Shown: positions 34,009 to 43,536, numbered from the stretch's first letter. The stretch is 64,000 nt of DNA from Terriglobia bacterium (GCA_020073085.1 JAIQFV010000014.1:1-64000), one strand, 5' to 3'. The notes: generated from the letters alone by a model not told the origin. Made by a program: numbers and translations.

Positions 34009-35191
34009 AACAGATCCCCCGCGCCTTGAGTTCGTTCAGAAAAACCTCCGGAGGCAAGGAGGTCTCCTGTCGCAGGACGCCATACCGGTTATGGTTGACA
34101 TCGCCGCGGCACAGCATTTGGGCGACGATGGAGATGGGGAAGGCCGTGGTGCGCATCATGGCAGTCAGCTTTGTCCTGGGATCATAATAATCGATAAGCT
34201 GGTAGGAGAGCTCCCGTAAGGCATGGCGCGATCGCGTGGCACGCAGCTTGCTCCCACTTTTCGGGACGAGCGATTGAACGGGCTTTCCCCGCAAGGACAC
34301 CCGAATCAAAACGCAATCGGGCTCCCCGGCGGGGAGCTTTTCAACCAGAAGGTTCTCGACAATCCTGCGGGGGACTAAATCCCGGCCTTCGATGAGGATG
34401 GATTCACTTGAGGTCAGTCCCAGGTCAATCAGGGTCTTGAATTTTTCACAATGGCCCGGGTAGCGGATGGTTTTGTAGTTGAGCTCGCGGACCCGGCCTT
34501 TCAAGGTGAGAGGTAAGGTCGAAGCGCCGCCGGAGGTATAAAAAGCTTCCAGGGTCCCAAAAGGGGGCGGAAAGACCATGGCCTCGAGTCCCGTCATCGG
34601 TTCTACCAATTTGATCTTTCCATTCTCAAGGACCCGCGCCGGCTCCACATATTCATTGATGAGTCCGCCCACTGAAAAAACGAGTTGGTAATTGAGAGGC
34701 GGCTTGGGATGCAAGGGGAGACCCCCGACGCGGATTTGGATGGAGTCGACGCGCGTAAAATGCCGGAGGCCCTCGGCGACGACAATCGACACCATGCCGG
34801 GGGCAAGGCCGCAGTCGGGAACGATCCGGACCTTTTTCTGCCGCGCCGCCGCCTGAAGCGAGAACTCCTGCTCCACAATGTGGTCATTTCCACCCAAGTC
34901 GCAGAAATGACATCCCGCCCGCACGGCACATTGTGCCAGGCGAAAATTGTGATGGTAGGAAACCGCCCCAATCGTGGCGTCGTATCGGCTCATGAGGGCG
35001 GTGACTTCCGCCCAACGAGTGATGTCCAACCGATGCGTTGAGACCTTGCTCTTCCCAATGCGTTTCACCGCTTTGGCCAGCGCCGTGCCATCGGCGTCGG
35101 CAATCCCCACTTGGTCCACCCCCTGGGAGCGAGCCAGATCCCACGCCGCTGCGGTCCCCATCATTCCTGCGCCGAGTACCAGGATTTTCAT
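33989..35191 (-). CDS. Saccharopine/lysine dehydrogenase-family oxidoreductase
   Basis: The 400-residue protein has an N-terminal Rossmann domain, MKILVLGAGMMGTAAAWDLA, with the GxGxxG nucleotide motif at 7-12. It continues with SYHHNFRLAQCAVRAGCHFC and CGLAPGMVSIVVAEGL, which are typical of saccharopine dehydrogenase-like proteins and closest in pattern to L-lysine 6-dehydrogenases (LysDH). The C-terminal catalytic/dimer domain includes GGLPLHPKPPLNYQLVFSVG and RYPGHCEKFKTLIDLGL. It overlaps the downstream transporter gene by about 20 bp if that gene starts at 34008. The substrate is inferred from the family only. Confidence 0.83.
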   Translation of the reverse strand: MKILVLGAGMMGTAAAWDLARSQGVDQVGIADADGTALAKAVKRIGKSKVSTHRLDITRWAEVTALMSRYDATIGAVSYHHNFRLAQCAVRAGCHFCDLGGNDHIVEQEFSLQAAARQKKVRIVPDCGLAPGMVSIVVAEGLRHFTRVDSIQIRVGGLPLHPKPPLNYQLVFSVGGLINEYVEPARVLENGKIKLVEPMTGLEAMVFPPPFGTLEAFYTSGGASTLPLTLKGRVRELNYKTIRYPGHCEKFKTLIDLGLTSSESILIEGRDLVPRRIVENLLVEKLPAGEPDCVLIRVSLRGKPVQSLVPKSGSKLRATRSRHALRELSYQLIDYYDPRTKLTAMMRTTAFPISIVAQMLCRGDVNHNRYGVLRQETSLPPEVFLNELKARGICFERSGK

Positions 35192-35501
35192 TGCGGTCTC
35201 CCTTGCGATTTGATGATCACCCTTTTAACACGAAGACATGAGAGGGACAAAGGATTTAGGTGATAGGAATTAGGAGATCGGTAATAGGAGAGAGCAGGTT
35301 TCGGGTGCCGCCCCGCCCAGAGCACGGGGTCTTCGATCCCAGAAAACGGGACCTTCGAGGCGCCAGGGAGGAGCAGAGGCGAGGGGATAGGGTTTGGATT
35401 CTGAAGGGATGAAAATTTCCGAGCGATGGCCCAAGCACCCGTATAGGAAAATGGAGTGAAACAGCGTGGAGAACCTGCTGTTATCCTGACGCGGTGATAA
35501 T

Positions 35502-35740
35502 CCAACTCCGGAGGAGTGGCATATTTATAGACCGGACGCGTTTGCTTCCACTTCCGTTGAACCCCGTCAGGGGTGGCATAAGCGGTCGCAAGTCTTCTTT
35601 CGTCATCTCTCTCCGAGCTTGAAAAGGGATCTTTCCTAGTGGGCAAGGATAGCAGCTCAGATGCCACCCCTGACGGGGTTCAACCGAATAAGAGGAGAAG
35701 GGGCCGCCGGTCTATAAATATGCCACTCCTCCGGAGTTGG
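35502..35740. repeat. 239-bp nested palindromic (MITE-like) element
   Basis: The ends form a perfect 34-bp inverted repeat: 35502-35535 against 35707-35740, outer tip CCAACTCCGGAGGAGTGG. A second perfect 23-bp inverted pair lies inside, at 35557-35579 and 35661-35683 (TTGAACCCCGTCAGG and its complement). The element could fold as a long hairpin. No gene is inside. The rest of the gap 35192-35957 holds short repeats and the hairpin at 35861 only. Confidence 0.88.
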
Positions 35741-35860
35741 AAGATGAACGATTCGAAATGGACGCGTGCCGGCTTTGGACACCAAAGCCGGCGTCTGTCT
35801 ATTTTGTTTAAGGAAGGCTGACCTTGGCACTGCAATCAGGAGTCATTCAATAAGAAGTTA

Positions 35861-35921
35861 GGGACAGACACCTTTTCATAAATAACTTTGCAGGAATGGC
35901 ACCAAACCCGGTGCCTGTCCC
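35861..35921. repeat. Hairpin repeat GGGACAGACACC family, copy C
   Basis: Arms at 35861-35872 and 35910-35921 pair at 11 of 12 positions. The upstream AAGTTA and downstream CTTTTGTTCA flanks resemble copies A and B in the CRISPR island. It lies between the palindromic element and the 3' end of the GMC gene and may serve as that gene's terminator on the minus strand. Confidence 0.8.
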
Positions 35922-35957
35922 TTTTGTTCATGGAATGCTGACCATGGGCCCCAGCAA

Positions 35958-37544
35958 TCATGAGCCATTCAATAATGTGTGCTTATTCTCGATGATGTAG
36001 CCGGCGCAGCGGTCGGCCAGGGCCATGATGGTGATCATCGGGTTGACGCCGATGGAGGTAGGGAAGACCGAGGCATCACAAATGAAGAGATTCTTAAGAT
36101 CGTGGGAGCGGCAGAACCCGTCGACCACGCCGCGGGTCGGATCGGCCGACATGCGGCAGCTCCCTTGAGGGTGTGCGGAGAAAAGAGTGAGGTCGTTCGC
36201 CCGCGTGGGAGTCCCGGAAATCTTCTTCACCTCGTCTGCGTTTTGAAGTATCAAGGGCGGATTGTGAGTGGTCATTACGGACTTGGCCCCCGCGGCAAAA
36301 AAGGCTTCCGCAATTCTGCCCAGGCCCTTGAGTCCCGCCTGCAAATCGTTATCACTCATCTTGTAGTCGAGGACCACGTGGCCCCATCGGTCCACCGTCA
36401 CCCGGCCATTGGACCCGTCCTTGACCTGGGCATAGGCTGCGGCGTAATGGGCGTACCGCTGCATCAACGTTCGATGACCGGCGCCAAATGAAGGCATGGA
36501 GGCGGCTGCGACCGTCGGATGGGCAAAGATCCCCTCCAGCACAAATCCTTCGTTGCGGAATTGATCAACAAAAATCGATTGAGGGATGCCGCGGTACGAC
36601 TTGAGTTCCTCTTCAAACAGACCGAAGGCCGCAAACAAGGGATGAAGAGCAAGGTTTCTTCCAACCTCGCCGTTGGAATTGGCGACGCGGCTGTTCAACA
36701 GAAGCTGAGGCGAATTGACGGCGCCTCCCGCCACGATGAACAATTTGGCATGGATGGTAAATCGCCGCAGGGGTTCCGTTCCCCGAACCCGGCTGCCTTC
36801 CAGGTAGACCGACGGATGCATTGACTGCGGAAGCCGCGGGCTTTCAACGATGGTTCCCGTCACCGAGGAAACCCGGCCACGTCCTGCGCCTGCCGTCCGA
36901 ATCTTCTCCACCCGGAATTGCGGATAAATTCGCGCCCCCAGTCCAGAGGCCTGCGGGATCCACACGGTCATGGAGTTCCGCTTGACATCGAAAGGACATC
37001 CCAGCATGCAGCAGCCACACTGGGAACAGTTGACGCGGTTGTGGTGGATGATGCCGTGCTTCCAGCCGAGCTTCTCAGCCCCCTGCTGCAGCTTGCGATT
37101 GTTGTTGTTGATTTCATAGTCCTCGATCGGGCTCACCGACATCGCTCTTTCAACACGCTCAAAGTGGGGCTCCAGGGAACGCGCGTCGATCTGATCGATG
37201 CCGAACTCCCGCTGCCACTGTGCAAGCACATTCTCGGGGGTGCGAAAACAGATGCAGTTATTCACCACGGTCGTTCCGCCCACGCACTTGGCATGGAGGA
37301 CCGTGATGGATAGGTCCTTCGTGGCCCGGCCGCCGCCCTCCTGATAGAGCATTGGCATCATGTCCGCTTCGCGCTGGTTGAAATCCTTTGAAGAAAAATT
37401 TCCACCTTCTTCGAGGACAATGACACTCAGGCCGGCTTCGACCAGGTTCTTTGCGAGGACACTCCCCCCGGCGCCGCTGCCGATCAGGCACACGTCGGCG
37501 CTGTCGGTGAAGCCATCTCTCACGGTTTGGGGATCGAGATACAT
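35958..37544 (-). CDS. GMC-family FAD oxidoreductase
   Basis: The 528-residue flavoenzyme belongs to the glucose-methanol-choline oxidoreductase family. The N-terminal FAD site is ADVCLIGSGAGGSVLAKNLV, with VIVLEEGG closing the beta-alpha-beta unit. GGTTVVNNCICFRTPENV follows. A cysteine cluster (CSQCGCCMLGCPFDVKRN) is typical of the branch near alcohol/gluconate dehydrogenases. The C-terminal signature has SAHPQGSCRM and ASVFPTSIGVNPMITIMALA. I chose the ATG at 37544 (MYLDPQTVRDGF); upstream codons come from oligonucleotide repeats. Its likely partner, a Tat-exported small subunit, is 523 bp upstream on the same strand, the gap having been filled by tandem repeats. The electron donor is unknown. 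Confidence 0.88.
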   Translation of the reverse strand: MYLDPQTVRDGFTDSADVCLIGSGAGGSVLAKNLVEAGLSVIVLEEGGNFSSKDFNQREADMMPMLYQEGGGRATKDLSITVLHAKCVGGTTVVNNCICFRTPENVLAQWQREFGIDQIDARSLEPHFERVERAMSVSPIEDYEINNNNRKLQQGAEKLGWKHGIIHHNRVNCSQCGCCMLGCPFDVKRNSMTVWIPQASGLGARIYPQFRVEKIRTAGAGRGRVSSVTGTIVESPRLPQSMHPSVYLEGSRVRGTEPLRRFTIHAKLFIVAGGAVNSPQLLLNSRVANSNGEVGRNLALHPLFAAFGLFEEELKSYRGIPQSIFVDQFRNEGFVLEGIFAHPTVAAASMPSFGAGHRTLMQRYAHYAAAYAQVKDGSNGRVTVDRWGHVVLDYKMSDNDLQAGLKGLGRIAEAFFAAGAKSVMTTHNPPLILQNADEVKKISGTPTRANDLTLFSAHPQGSCRMSADPTRGVVDGFCRSHDLKNLFICDASVFPTSIGVNPMITIMALADRCAGYIIENKHTLLNGS

Positions 37545-37551
37545 ATCTCTA

Positions 37552-37880
37552 AGCAAAATCCAAATTCCAATAGCCAAACTCCAAATAAAATCCAAATCTC
37601 AAAAAGCAAATTTCAAACTACCTCGAGAGCCATGATGTAAGGATGGCATTTCTCATTCCTCATCGATCGCAGGGCCCTCCACGCGTAAAGCAAAATCCAA
37701 ATTCCAATAGCCAAACTCCAAATAAAATCCAAATCTCAAAAAGCAAATTTCAAACTACCTCGAGAGCCATGATGTAAGGATGGCATTTCCCATTCCTCAT
37801 CGATCGCAGGACCCTCCACGCGTAAAGCAAAATCCAAATTCCAATAGCCAAACTCCAAATAAAATCCAAAAACCAAAATC
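37552..37880. repeat. 137-bp tandem repeat, about 2.4 copies
   Basis: Units start at 37554, 37691 and 37828, each beginning CAAAATCCAAATTCCAATAG. The first two contain CTACCTCGAGAGCCATGATG and CATTCCTCATCGATCGCAGG. Similar CCAAATTCCAA words occur at 33860-33910 and 37990-38040. The array separates the GMC gene from its small-subunit gene and carries no open frame of interest. Confidence 0.9.
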
Positions 37881-38067
37881 CAAACAATAACCAAAATATT
37901 AGATGACCGCAAACCTCTTTCCTATTACCTCAGCCGACCCGCGTAGACCAATTAAACTCGCTTAACCAGAGGTTTTTCCGGCCTGGAGATTTGTTTGGAA
38001 TTTGGACATTGGATTTTGGAATTTATTTGGATTTTGTCCGCCGCAGGCGGATTGGGTTTTGGAATTT

Positions 38068-38622
38068 TCATCCCCCATACGGTCCTTCATACCCAATCGC
38101 CTTCCATGACCCCTCCTGCCCGTAATAACCCGCCATGGAAAGCCGGCGGAGGGCCTGGAAACCGGTGCGGCGAAATTCGAAGCGGCTCGTTGCCCACCCG
38201 TGAAGGACTTCATCGCGTTGGTCCGGGGTTAGAGAGGTAAAGCGGGCGGGTTTGAAATCGAACAACAGCGGCGACCATTCAAATAGGTCAAGCAACTGCG
38301 CGATCTGCTGCCCCACGGACCGGTCCATCGTGGAGAGATAGACGTCGAGGTGGGCGGCGACCTTCAAATCCGTGGCGCCGGGCAAGCCTTCAGCCGCAGG
38401 AAGCATCCGGTCACATATTGCTTCCAAAACCTGAAATTGTCGGGGGGATAAGAACCGAAGGCCCGTCTTTGTTGATAGGATGTCGCCGGATTGTGGAGAA
38501 CTCGACAGAGCAATGCGCGAAAAGCTGAGGGCCGCTAAACCCAAAACGGTTTTCTTCAGGAATCTGCGGCGGGAAGGGTCTTCAGCCACAGAAAATGGAT
38601 CCTTGGATGGGTTTGGGCTCAT
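38068..38622 (-). CDS. Gluconate 2-dehydrogenase subunit 3-like protein with Tat signal
   Basis: The 184-residue protein has a twin-arginine signal (SRRRFLKKTVLGLAALSFS at about 17-35), then the gluconate 2-dehydrogenase subunit 3 fold: RFLSPRQFQVLEAICDRMLP near 56-75, GATDLKVAAHLDVYLSTMDR near 82-101 and LTPDQRDEVLHGWATSRFEF. The end, WKAIGYEGPYGG, is typical. Such small subunits accompany GMC-type flavoproteins and are carried to the periplasm; the flavoprotein downstream lacks its own signal, so it may be exported with this subunit. Confidence 0.87.
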   Translation of the reverse strand: MSPNPSKDPFSVAEDPSRRRFLKKTVLGLAALSFSRIALSSSPQSGDILSTKTGLRFLSPRQFQVLEAICDRMLPAAEGLPGATDLKVAAHLDVYLSTMDRSVGQQIAQLLDLFEWSPLLFDFKPARFTSLTPDQRDEVLHGWATSRFEFRRTGFQALRRLSMAGYYGQEGSWKAIGYEGPYGG

Positions 38623-38783
38623 AGCCGGACCTCTCCGCGCCGTGAGTGAACAGAATTACTGCATTCGCCAATGGAGAAACTCACCATGACAAGAACAATA
38701 AAAGAGGAACCCATACTACCGAAAGGGATTTGGATACGTCAAGCGTGTGCCAGATCCCGAGCCCGGGGGAATCGCGAATCCTC

Positions 38784-38813
38784 TTGACACTGGCCTAAAT
38801 GATTCAATATATT
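38784..38813 (+). promoter_or_regulatory. Possible sigma-70 promoter upstream of the FadL-like gene
   Basis: TTGACA at 38784-38789 and TATATT at 38808-38813 are separated by 18 bp, in the 492-bp gap before the porin gene at 39115. The untranslated leader would be about 300 nt. No other feature was seen in the gap. Confidence 0.4.
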
Positions 38814-39114
38814 GGCGGTGTACCGCTTGACGATCCACCAAGAATATAGCACTGACACGGATCCGGAACCATCCCATCATCGCCCCTCAGCCCGTTCCGC
38901 GGGACGGTTGGAGAGGGCGAGTTCCGATCGCTATCATGCCGTTGCATAAAGTGTCCTAAGCAGGGATCGCTCGCGGTGGGTTGGAAACATCCTCGGAGGC
39001 TCGTGATGGTTTTTTTCCTTGTGAATATTTCGGGGCGTTTCCCTCAGATTTGGGCTGCGCCGCTCTCACTCCCGCCCTTTGAAACCGCATGGATTCGCTT
39101 TTAGGAGGAAGCTC

Positions 39115-41553
39115 ATGACCGGCAAAACGCGAAGCATATCCCAGTTATACATCGCTGCGATCTTCTTATTTTCGAGTGTTTCAATGGTTTTTGCGTCGGG
39201 GTTCACGATCTACGAACAGAGTGTTCGTGCGATCGGTCGCGGGGGTGCGTTCGCCGCGACGGCAGACGACGCGACCGCGATCTTTTACAACCCCGCGGGA
39301 ATCGGACAATTGAAAGGCACCCATTTTTCTTCCGGGCTGAGTATCATCAATCCGGCTCTGGTCCGTTTCCACCCCAACCCGGCGTTGCCCGGTCCTACGG
39401 AGCGTTTTTTCAACACCACCCTGCTGACCCCGGACCGGGGATTTGATGGCGAGATTTCCAACAATGCCTTCTTTCCCGCCGCCATGTATCTGACGCAGTC
39501 CATCAAGGACCGTGTGACGGTCGGGTACGGCATCTATTTTCCATTCGCCCTTCAAACCGACTTCACCAACTTCCGGAACGATGCGCAGCCGGTGGTCCTG
39601 ATTCAAAACGGGCAGAAATTCAGCTACCGATATCCGGGCCGTTTTGCAAGCACGCGCGCGATTCTCAACGTCACCATGCACAATCCCACCGTGGGGATCG
39701 AAGTCACCCCGAATGTCTATTTGGGGTTTGGTTTTGACGTCGCCCATGCGGATGTCACTCTCGAGCAGAGTTTTCTTCAACCGGACGATCCCGGCACCCT
39801 GGCGCTGGGCGGGGCTTTCGCGCAACAGCTGTTTCCGCAGGATTTTGCGACGAATCCTGCCGCCGCCGCGCGGGCGGTGGTCGCCCTCCTCCCAGAGGGC
39901 CGAGCGCGGTTGTCCGGCGAAGCGACTGACGTGGGCGGCAACGCCGGCATCCTGATCAAGATTCCGCGATACAACACGAATCTCGCCTTCACCTATCGCT
40001 CCCCGATAACGCTGCACATTGATGGAAAGTCCAATTTCGCGTTCGCTCCCGCGACCCCGATTACTCCCTTTATCGGTGGAACCCTGGGTCAGCTGTTTCC
40101 ACCCGAGGTTGGAGCGAGCGCCGTCTTGAAGCTTCCACCCACGTACATCTTCGGGATTTCCAACCATTCATTGAAAAACACGGAGTTGGCTTTTGATTTT
40201 GTGATGCAAGACTATCGCACCGTAAAGAACTTTCCGATCAATTTCGGGACGCACACCCTGGCGTTACAGGACCGCATCATTCCCATCAATAACCGGCCTT
40301 CGCTCCAGTACCGTTTCGGCGTGGAACACAAACACAGTGATTCCCTGACCTATCGCTTTGGATACTACTACGATCTTTCCCCCCTCCCGGAGAAGGACGT
40401 CGGTATTCTTCAGCCCGACTCCAATCGTCATGGGCTGACCGCAGGCGTTTCGCTGCCCATGCCCAGTCTTCTTCCCGGGCACACGACCCTCGACCTGAAT
40501 TATCTGGCGCTGTTCTTCACCAAGCGAACCGTGGCCACGGCCACCAATGTGGCCCTCGGTCTGGCCGGTCGCTGGGATGGGTTTGCCAACGTTTTTGGCG
40601 TGGGGTTCAACATTAACCCGTCGAAGGAAAAGGTGGCGCCGGTCGTCTACCATCCTGCGGCAACCTGCACGGTTCAGTCCTCTTCGATCATGCAGGGAAA
40701 AACGACCCAGGTGACCGCCCTGATTTCCGATTTTGATCTCGATACCGTCAGTTATGCCTGGTCCTCCAACGGAGGCAAGGTCAGCGGGACCGGTTCGAAC
40801 GTGGAATTTGATTCGACCGATGCTGCGCCGGGAACCTATGCGGTGACGGCAAAGGTGACCGACAAGAAAGGCAATCAGGCGATGTGTTCGGTCAACGTGA
40901 CGGTGGAAGCCCCACCCAAGCCGAACCAGAACCCGACGGTTTCCTGCAATGCCGACCGGACGACGCTGATCGAGGGTGAGTCGACGAGAGTGCACGCCCT
41001 CGCCAGTGATCCGGACGGGGATCCTCTCACCTATGCCTGGTCGGCGAGTGCAGGCCGCGTCGTAGGGAGCGGGGCCGACGTCGCTTACGATTCGGCGGGT
41101 GCAACGGCAGGTTCCACGGCAACAGTCTCGGTGGAGGTGAGTGATGGCCGCGGAGGCACCGCCCGCTGTTCCACGGCGGTTCAAATCAATGCCGCACCCA
41201 AACCGAAGCCGCAGCCGGTCTCGTGCTTGAGCGCAGGTTTCCCCGGCAATTCATCGCGAATCAACAACGTCGACAAGGCCTGCCTCGACGATGTCACCCT
41301 GAAGATGCAGAATGATCCGGGTTCCTCGTTGACCATTACCGGGTTCTCGGATCTTTCCGAGACCGCAGCCAAGGCGCTGGCGAAACGGCGGGCTGAGGCC
41401 ACCAAGACCTACCTGGTGAAGGAAAAGAAGCTCGATGCCAACCGCATTGAAGCCGGGTCGGCCCCACCGGTGAAGGGGACCACGGACGAGGAAAAGAAGA
41501 AAAACCGGCGCATCGAGATTATGTTCTATCCCGAGGGAACGAAGTCGAAATGA
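39115..41553 (+). CDS. FadL/OmpP1-type outer-membrane transporter fused to PKD-like and OmpA domains
   Basis: The 812-residue protein is a FadL/TodX/OmpP1-type beta-barrel porin with extra C-terminal domains. After a signal peptide (1 to about 27, ending SVSMVFA), the mature start SGFTIYEQSVRAIGRGGAFA and DDATAIFYNPAGIGQLKG are classic for the family that takes up long-chain fatty acids and other hydrophobic compounds. The barrel ends near 505. Two PKD/cadherin-like beta domains follow (LISDFDLDTVSYAWSSNGGK and ASDPDGDPLTYAWSASAGRV). An OmpA-type peptidoglycan-binding module closes the protein (LTITGFSDLSETAAKALAKR, RRIEIMF). The start is the ATG after TTAGGAGGAAGCTC. It stands next to the fatty-acid degradation genes. 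Confidence 0.88.
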   Translation: MTGKTRSISQLYIAAIFLFSSVSMVFASGFTIYEQSVRAIGRGGAFAATADDATAIFYNPAGIGQLKGTHFSSGLSIINPALVRFHPNPALPGPTERFFNTTLLTPDRGFDGEISNNAFFPAAMYLTQSIKDRVTVGYGIYFPFALQTDFTNFRNDAQPVVLIQNGQKFSYRYPGRFASTRAILNVTMHNPTVGIEVTPNVYLGFGFDVAHADVTLEQSFLQPDDPGTLALGGAFAQQLFPQDFATNPAAAARAVVALLPEGRARLSGEATDVGGNAGILIKIPRYNTNLAFTYRSPITLHIDGKSNFAFAPATPITPFIGGTLGQLFPPEVGASAVLKLPPTYIFGISNHSLKNTELAFDFVMQDYRTVKNFPINFGTHTLALQDRIIPINNRPSLQYRFGVEHKHSDSLTYRFGYYYDLSPLPEKDVGILQPDSNRHGLTAGVSLPMPSLLPGHTTLDLNYLALFFTKRTVATATNVALGLAGRWDGFANVFGVGFNINPSKEKVAPVVYHPAATCTVQSSSIMQGKTTQVTALISDFDLDTVSYAWSSNGGKVSGTGSNVEFDSTDAAPGTYAVTAKVTDKKGNQAMCSVNVTVEAPPKPNQNPTVSCNADRTTLIEGESTRVHALASDPDGDPLTYAWSASAGRVVGSGADVAYDSAGATAGSTATVSVEVSDGRGGTARCSTAVQINAAPKPKPQPVSCLSAGFPGNSSRINNVDKACLDDVTLKMQNDPGSSLTITGFSDLSETAAKALAKRRAEATKTYLVKEKKLDANRIEAGSAPPVKGTTDEEKKKNRRIEIMFYPEGTKSK

Positions 41554-41613
41554 GTCCGATCGTTCCTCACTCGGATTCTTCTGGTCGACCCCCTCGTCAC
41601 TGAGTCACCCTGG

Positions 41614-41645
41614 CGGCCCCGATTCCGAAATCGGGGCCGTTTTTA
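41614..41645 (+). terminator. Intrinsic terminator after the FadL-like gene
   Basis: CGGCCCCGATT and AATCGGGGCCG pair around a short loop at 41614-41639, directly followed by TTTTTA. It lies 61 bp after the stop codon. Confidence 0.88.
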
Positions 41646-41873
41646 CTTTTGAAGTTTCGACCCCGTGACATCGTCCGCAAAGAAGAGGGCAGTTGCGCTG
41701 GAAATTTCTGGGAGGCGGCGGGAATGAGGTCGTCATGTCCGGAGAGTTTCGCCGCCATGGAGAGTTACTGGAACCCAGCGGTCCCATTACCACCGCCGCA
41801 GGTTTTTCCCTACCCGAAGCATACTGAGAGAAGGACGAGGTCAGTGATGAGTGAAGTGAACCCCAACTGGGAG

Positions 41874-41891
41874 TGAATGAATGTTCACTCA
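41874..41891. promoter_or_regulatory. Putative FadR-type operator (site 1)
   Basis: TGAATGAATGTTCACTCA matches the Bacillus FadR consensus TGAATGA-N4-TCATTCA with one mismatch. It sits at the centre of a larger imperfect palindrome (41871-41894, 20 of 24 positions), 42 bp ahead of the TPR gene. The TetR-family regulator encoded at 42840 is the likely ligand. Confidence 0.7.
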
Positions 41892-41932
41892 CTCCTAATC
41901 CACCCCGTATCAAAACTCCTTGGAGGCAAACG

Positions 41933-42697
41933 ATGCATAAGCAAATCGGGCTTTTGATCTTTGGGATGATGTGCGTGGCGTGCCTTGCTTTCGGACAAGG
42001 GGCCGACACCGCTCGCGGGACGCTGGACCCCCGCCTGGTCCAGGCCGACAAGCTTTACACCGAGCGGGCGGACCTCACCAAAGTCAAATTTGCCATCGGC
42101 CTGGCGAGCGATGTGATGAAAAGCGACCCCCAAAGCTTCGAAGCCGCATCTCGATTGGCCGAGTATTATTATTTCATTGGAAAGCGTTCTCCCCAGGGCC
42201 AGCAGTTGGACTTGTTTCAGCGGGGAATCGACTTTGCAAAAAAGGCCGTAGAACTGAAGCCGAATGAGGCTGCAGGATATTTCTGGCTGGCCACCAATCA
42301 AGGGTTGTACGGAGAGACAAAGGGGCTTTTTTCCAGTATGGGGATGAGGAAGGAAATCCGCGCCAACTTTGAAAAGGCGGCACAACTCGATGGGGGCTAT
42401 TACGGGGGAGGGCCCTGGCGCGGGCTCGGTCGCTGGGACTATCGGGTGCCCGGATTGATGGGGGGCGACAAGAAGCGCTCTGTGGAGGAGTTGGAGAAGG
42501 CCCTCAAGATCGCCCCGGGAAATTCATTGACGAAACTATACCTGGCGGAAACCTATCTCGACAACGGCAGGAAGGACGACGCCAAAACCCAGTTGAATGA
42601 AATCCTGACTATGCAGCCCGACCCCCGCTGGGACGTCGAACATAAGGAAAACATCCAAGAGGCGAAGAAGCTTCTCGATAAATATTTCAAAAAATAG
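41933..42697 (+). CDS. Secreted tetratricopeptide-type protein
   Basis: The 254-residue protein has a signal peptide (MHKQIGLLIFGMMCVACLAF) and then helical TPR-like repeats: ADKLYTERADLTKVKFAIGL, SFEAASRLAEYYYFIGKR, IDFAKKAVELKPNEAAGYFW, VEELEKALKIAPGNSLTKLY. Its pattern resembles TatT/TRAP-associated TPR proteins that bind periplasmic partners. The ATG follows TTGGAGG. A FadR-like operator lies directly upstream, so it may be co-regulated with fatty-acid breakdown. Its precise role is unknown. Confidence 0.78.
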   Translation: MHKQIGLLIFGMMCVACLAFGQGADTARGTLDPRLVQADKLYTERADLTKVKFAIGLASDVMKSDPQSFEAASRLAEYYYFIGKRSPQGQQLDLFQRGIDFAKKAVELKPNEAAGYFWLATNQGLYGETKGLFSSMGMRKEIRANFEKAAQLDGGYYGGGPWRGLGRWDYRVPGLMGGDKKRSVEELEKALKIAPGNSLTKLYLAETYLDNGRKDDAKTQLNEILTMQPDPRWDVEHKENIQEAKKLLDKYFKK

Positions 42698-42839
42698 CAG
42701 CCCCCCTCCGGTTAGCCCGCCCGGGGCACCCCGGGATGAGCCGGTGCGGGAGCACGCCAAGTGCGGGCGGGGAACCCGGCGGTGATTTCCATTCTGGCAT
42801 CCCCCGGGAAGGGCGCGTTCCAGCTACTTCGGAGCAAGG

Positions 42840-43523
42840 ATGCAGCGCAAAGAAAGCGATAAGCGAAGGGAGATTCTGCGGGCGGCCGTTCCGGTTTTTG
42901 CGCGAAGCGGTTTCTTCAATTCCAAGGTCTCCGATGTGGCCAAGCGGGCCGGAGTGGCGGACGGGACTATTTATCTCTATTTTCGGAACAAAGATGACCT
43001 GCTGATCTCCCTGTTCGACCAAATCATGTCGGAGTTTGTGACCCGGGCCGTCGAGACCCTGGCGACGACCGATGATGTGGTCGAAAAACTGCGCCGGCTG
43101 GCGGCCCTGCATTTGAACAGTCTGGGGCGAAATCGAGAGCTGGCGATTGTATTTCAAATCGAGCTTCGCCATAGCTCCAAGTTCATGACCCGGTTCTCCC
43201 GAACCCGGCTGGCGGATTACTTTGATCTCATCCGCAATGTCGTGCGGGAGGGTCAGCGCAGCGGCCGCTTTCGAAGGGCGCTCAATGAGAAGATTGTCAC
43301 GAAATGCTTTTTTGGGGCGCTGGACGAAATGGTGACGAATTGGATTCTCAGTCCGCGTTCTTACAATCTCGCGGCGCTCTCGGATTGGGTGGTCGACCTG
43401 TTTGTCTGCGGTATGGAGAAACCGGGCTTTTCCGCACCTGCTGTCACGAATCATGCGCCACCAGGCGGGCGCCCCAGGTCACCGAAACGAAAGGCACACG
43501 GCCATAAGCCTCGCTCTTCTTGA
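42840..43523 (+). CDS. TetR-family regulator, FadR-like
   Basis: The 227-residue protein has a TetR helix-turn-helix at 8-54 (REILRAAVPVFARSGFFN, VSDVAKRAGVADGTIYLYF) and a helical ligand domain resembling the acyl-CoA-responsive FadR of Bacillus (RLAALHLNSLGRNRELAIVF, RHSSKFMTRFSRTRLADYF). Two palindromes matching the FadR consensus lie in this region, and the gene is 13 bp ahead of an acyl-CoA synthetase, so it probably represses beta-oxidation until long-chain acyl-CoA binds (inference). The last 25 residues are basic and low in complexity. Confidence 0.85.
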   Translation: MQRKESDKRREILRAAVPVFARSGFFNSKVSDVAKRAGVADGTIYLYFRNKDDLLISLFDQIMSEFVTRAVETLATTDDVVEKLRRLAALHLNSLGRNRELAIVFQIELRHSSKFMTRFSRTRLADYFDLIRNVVREGQRSGRFRRALNEKIVTKCFFGALDEMVTNWILSPRSYNLAALSDWVVDLFVCGMEKPGFSAPAVTNHAPPGGRPRSPKRKAHGHKPRSS

Positions 43524-43536
43524 GGCGGAGGGATCA

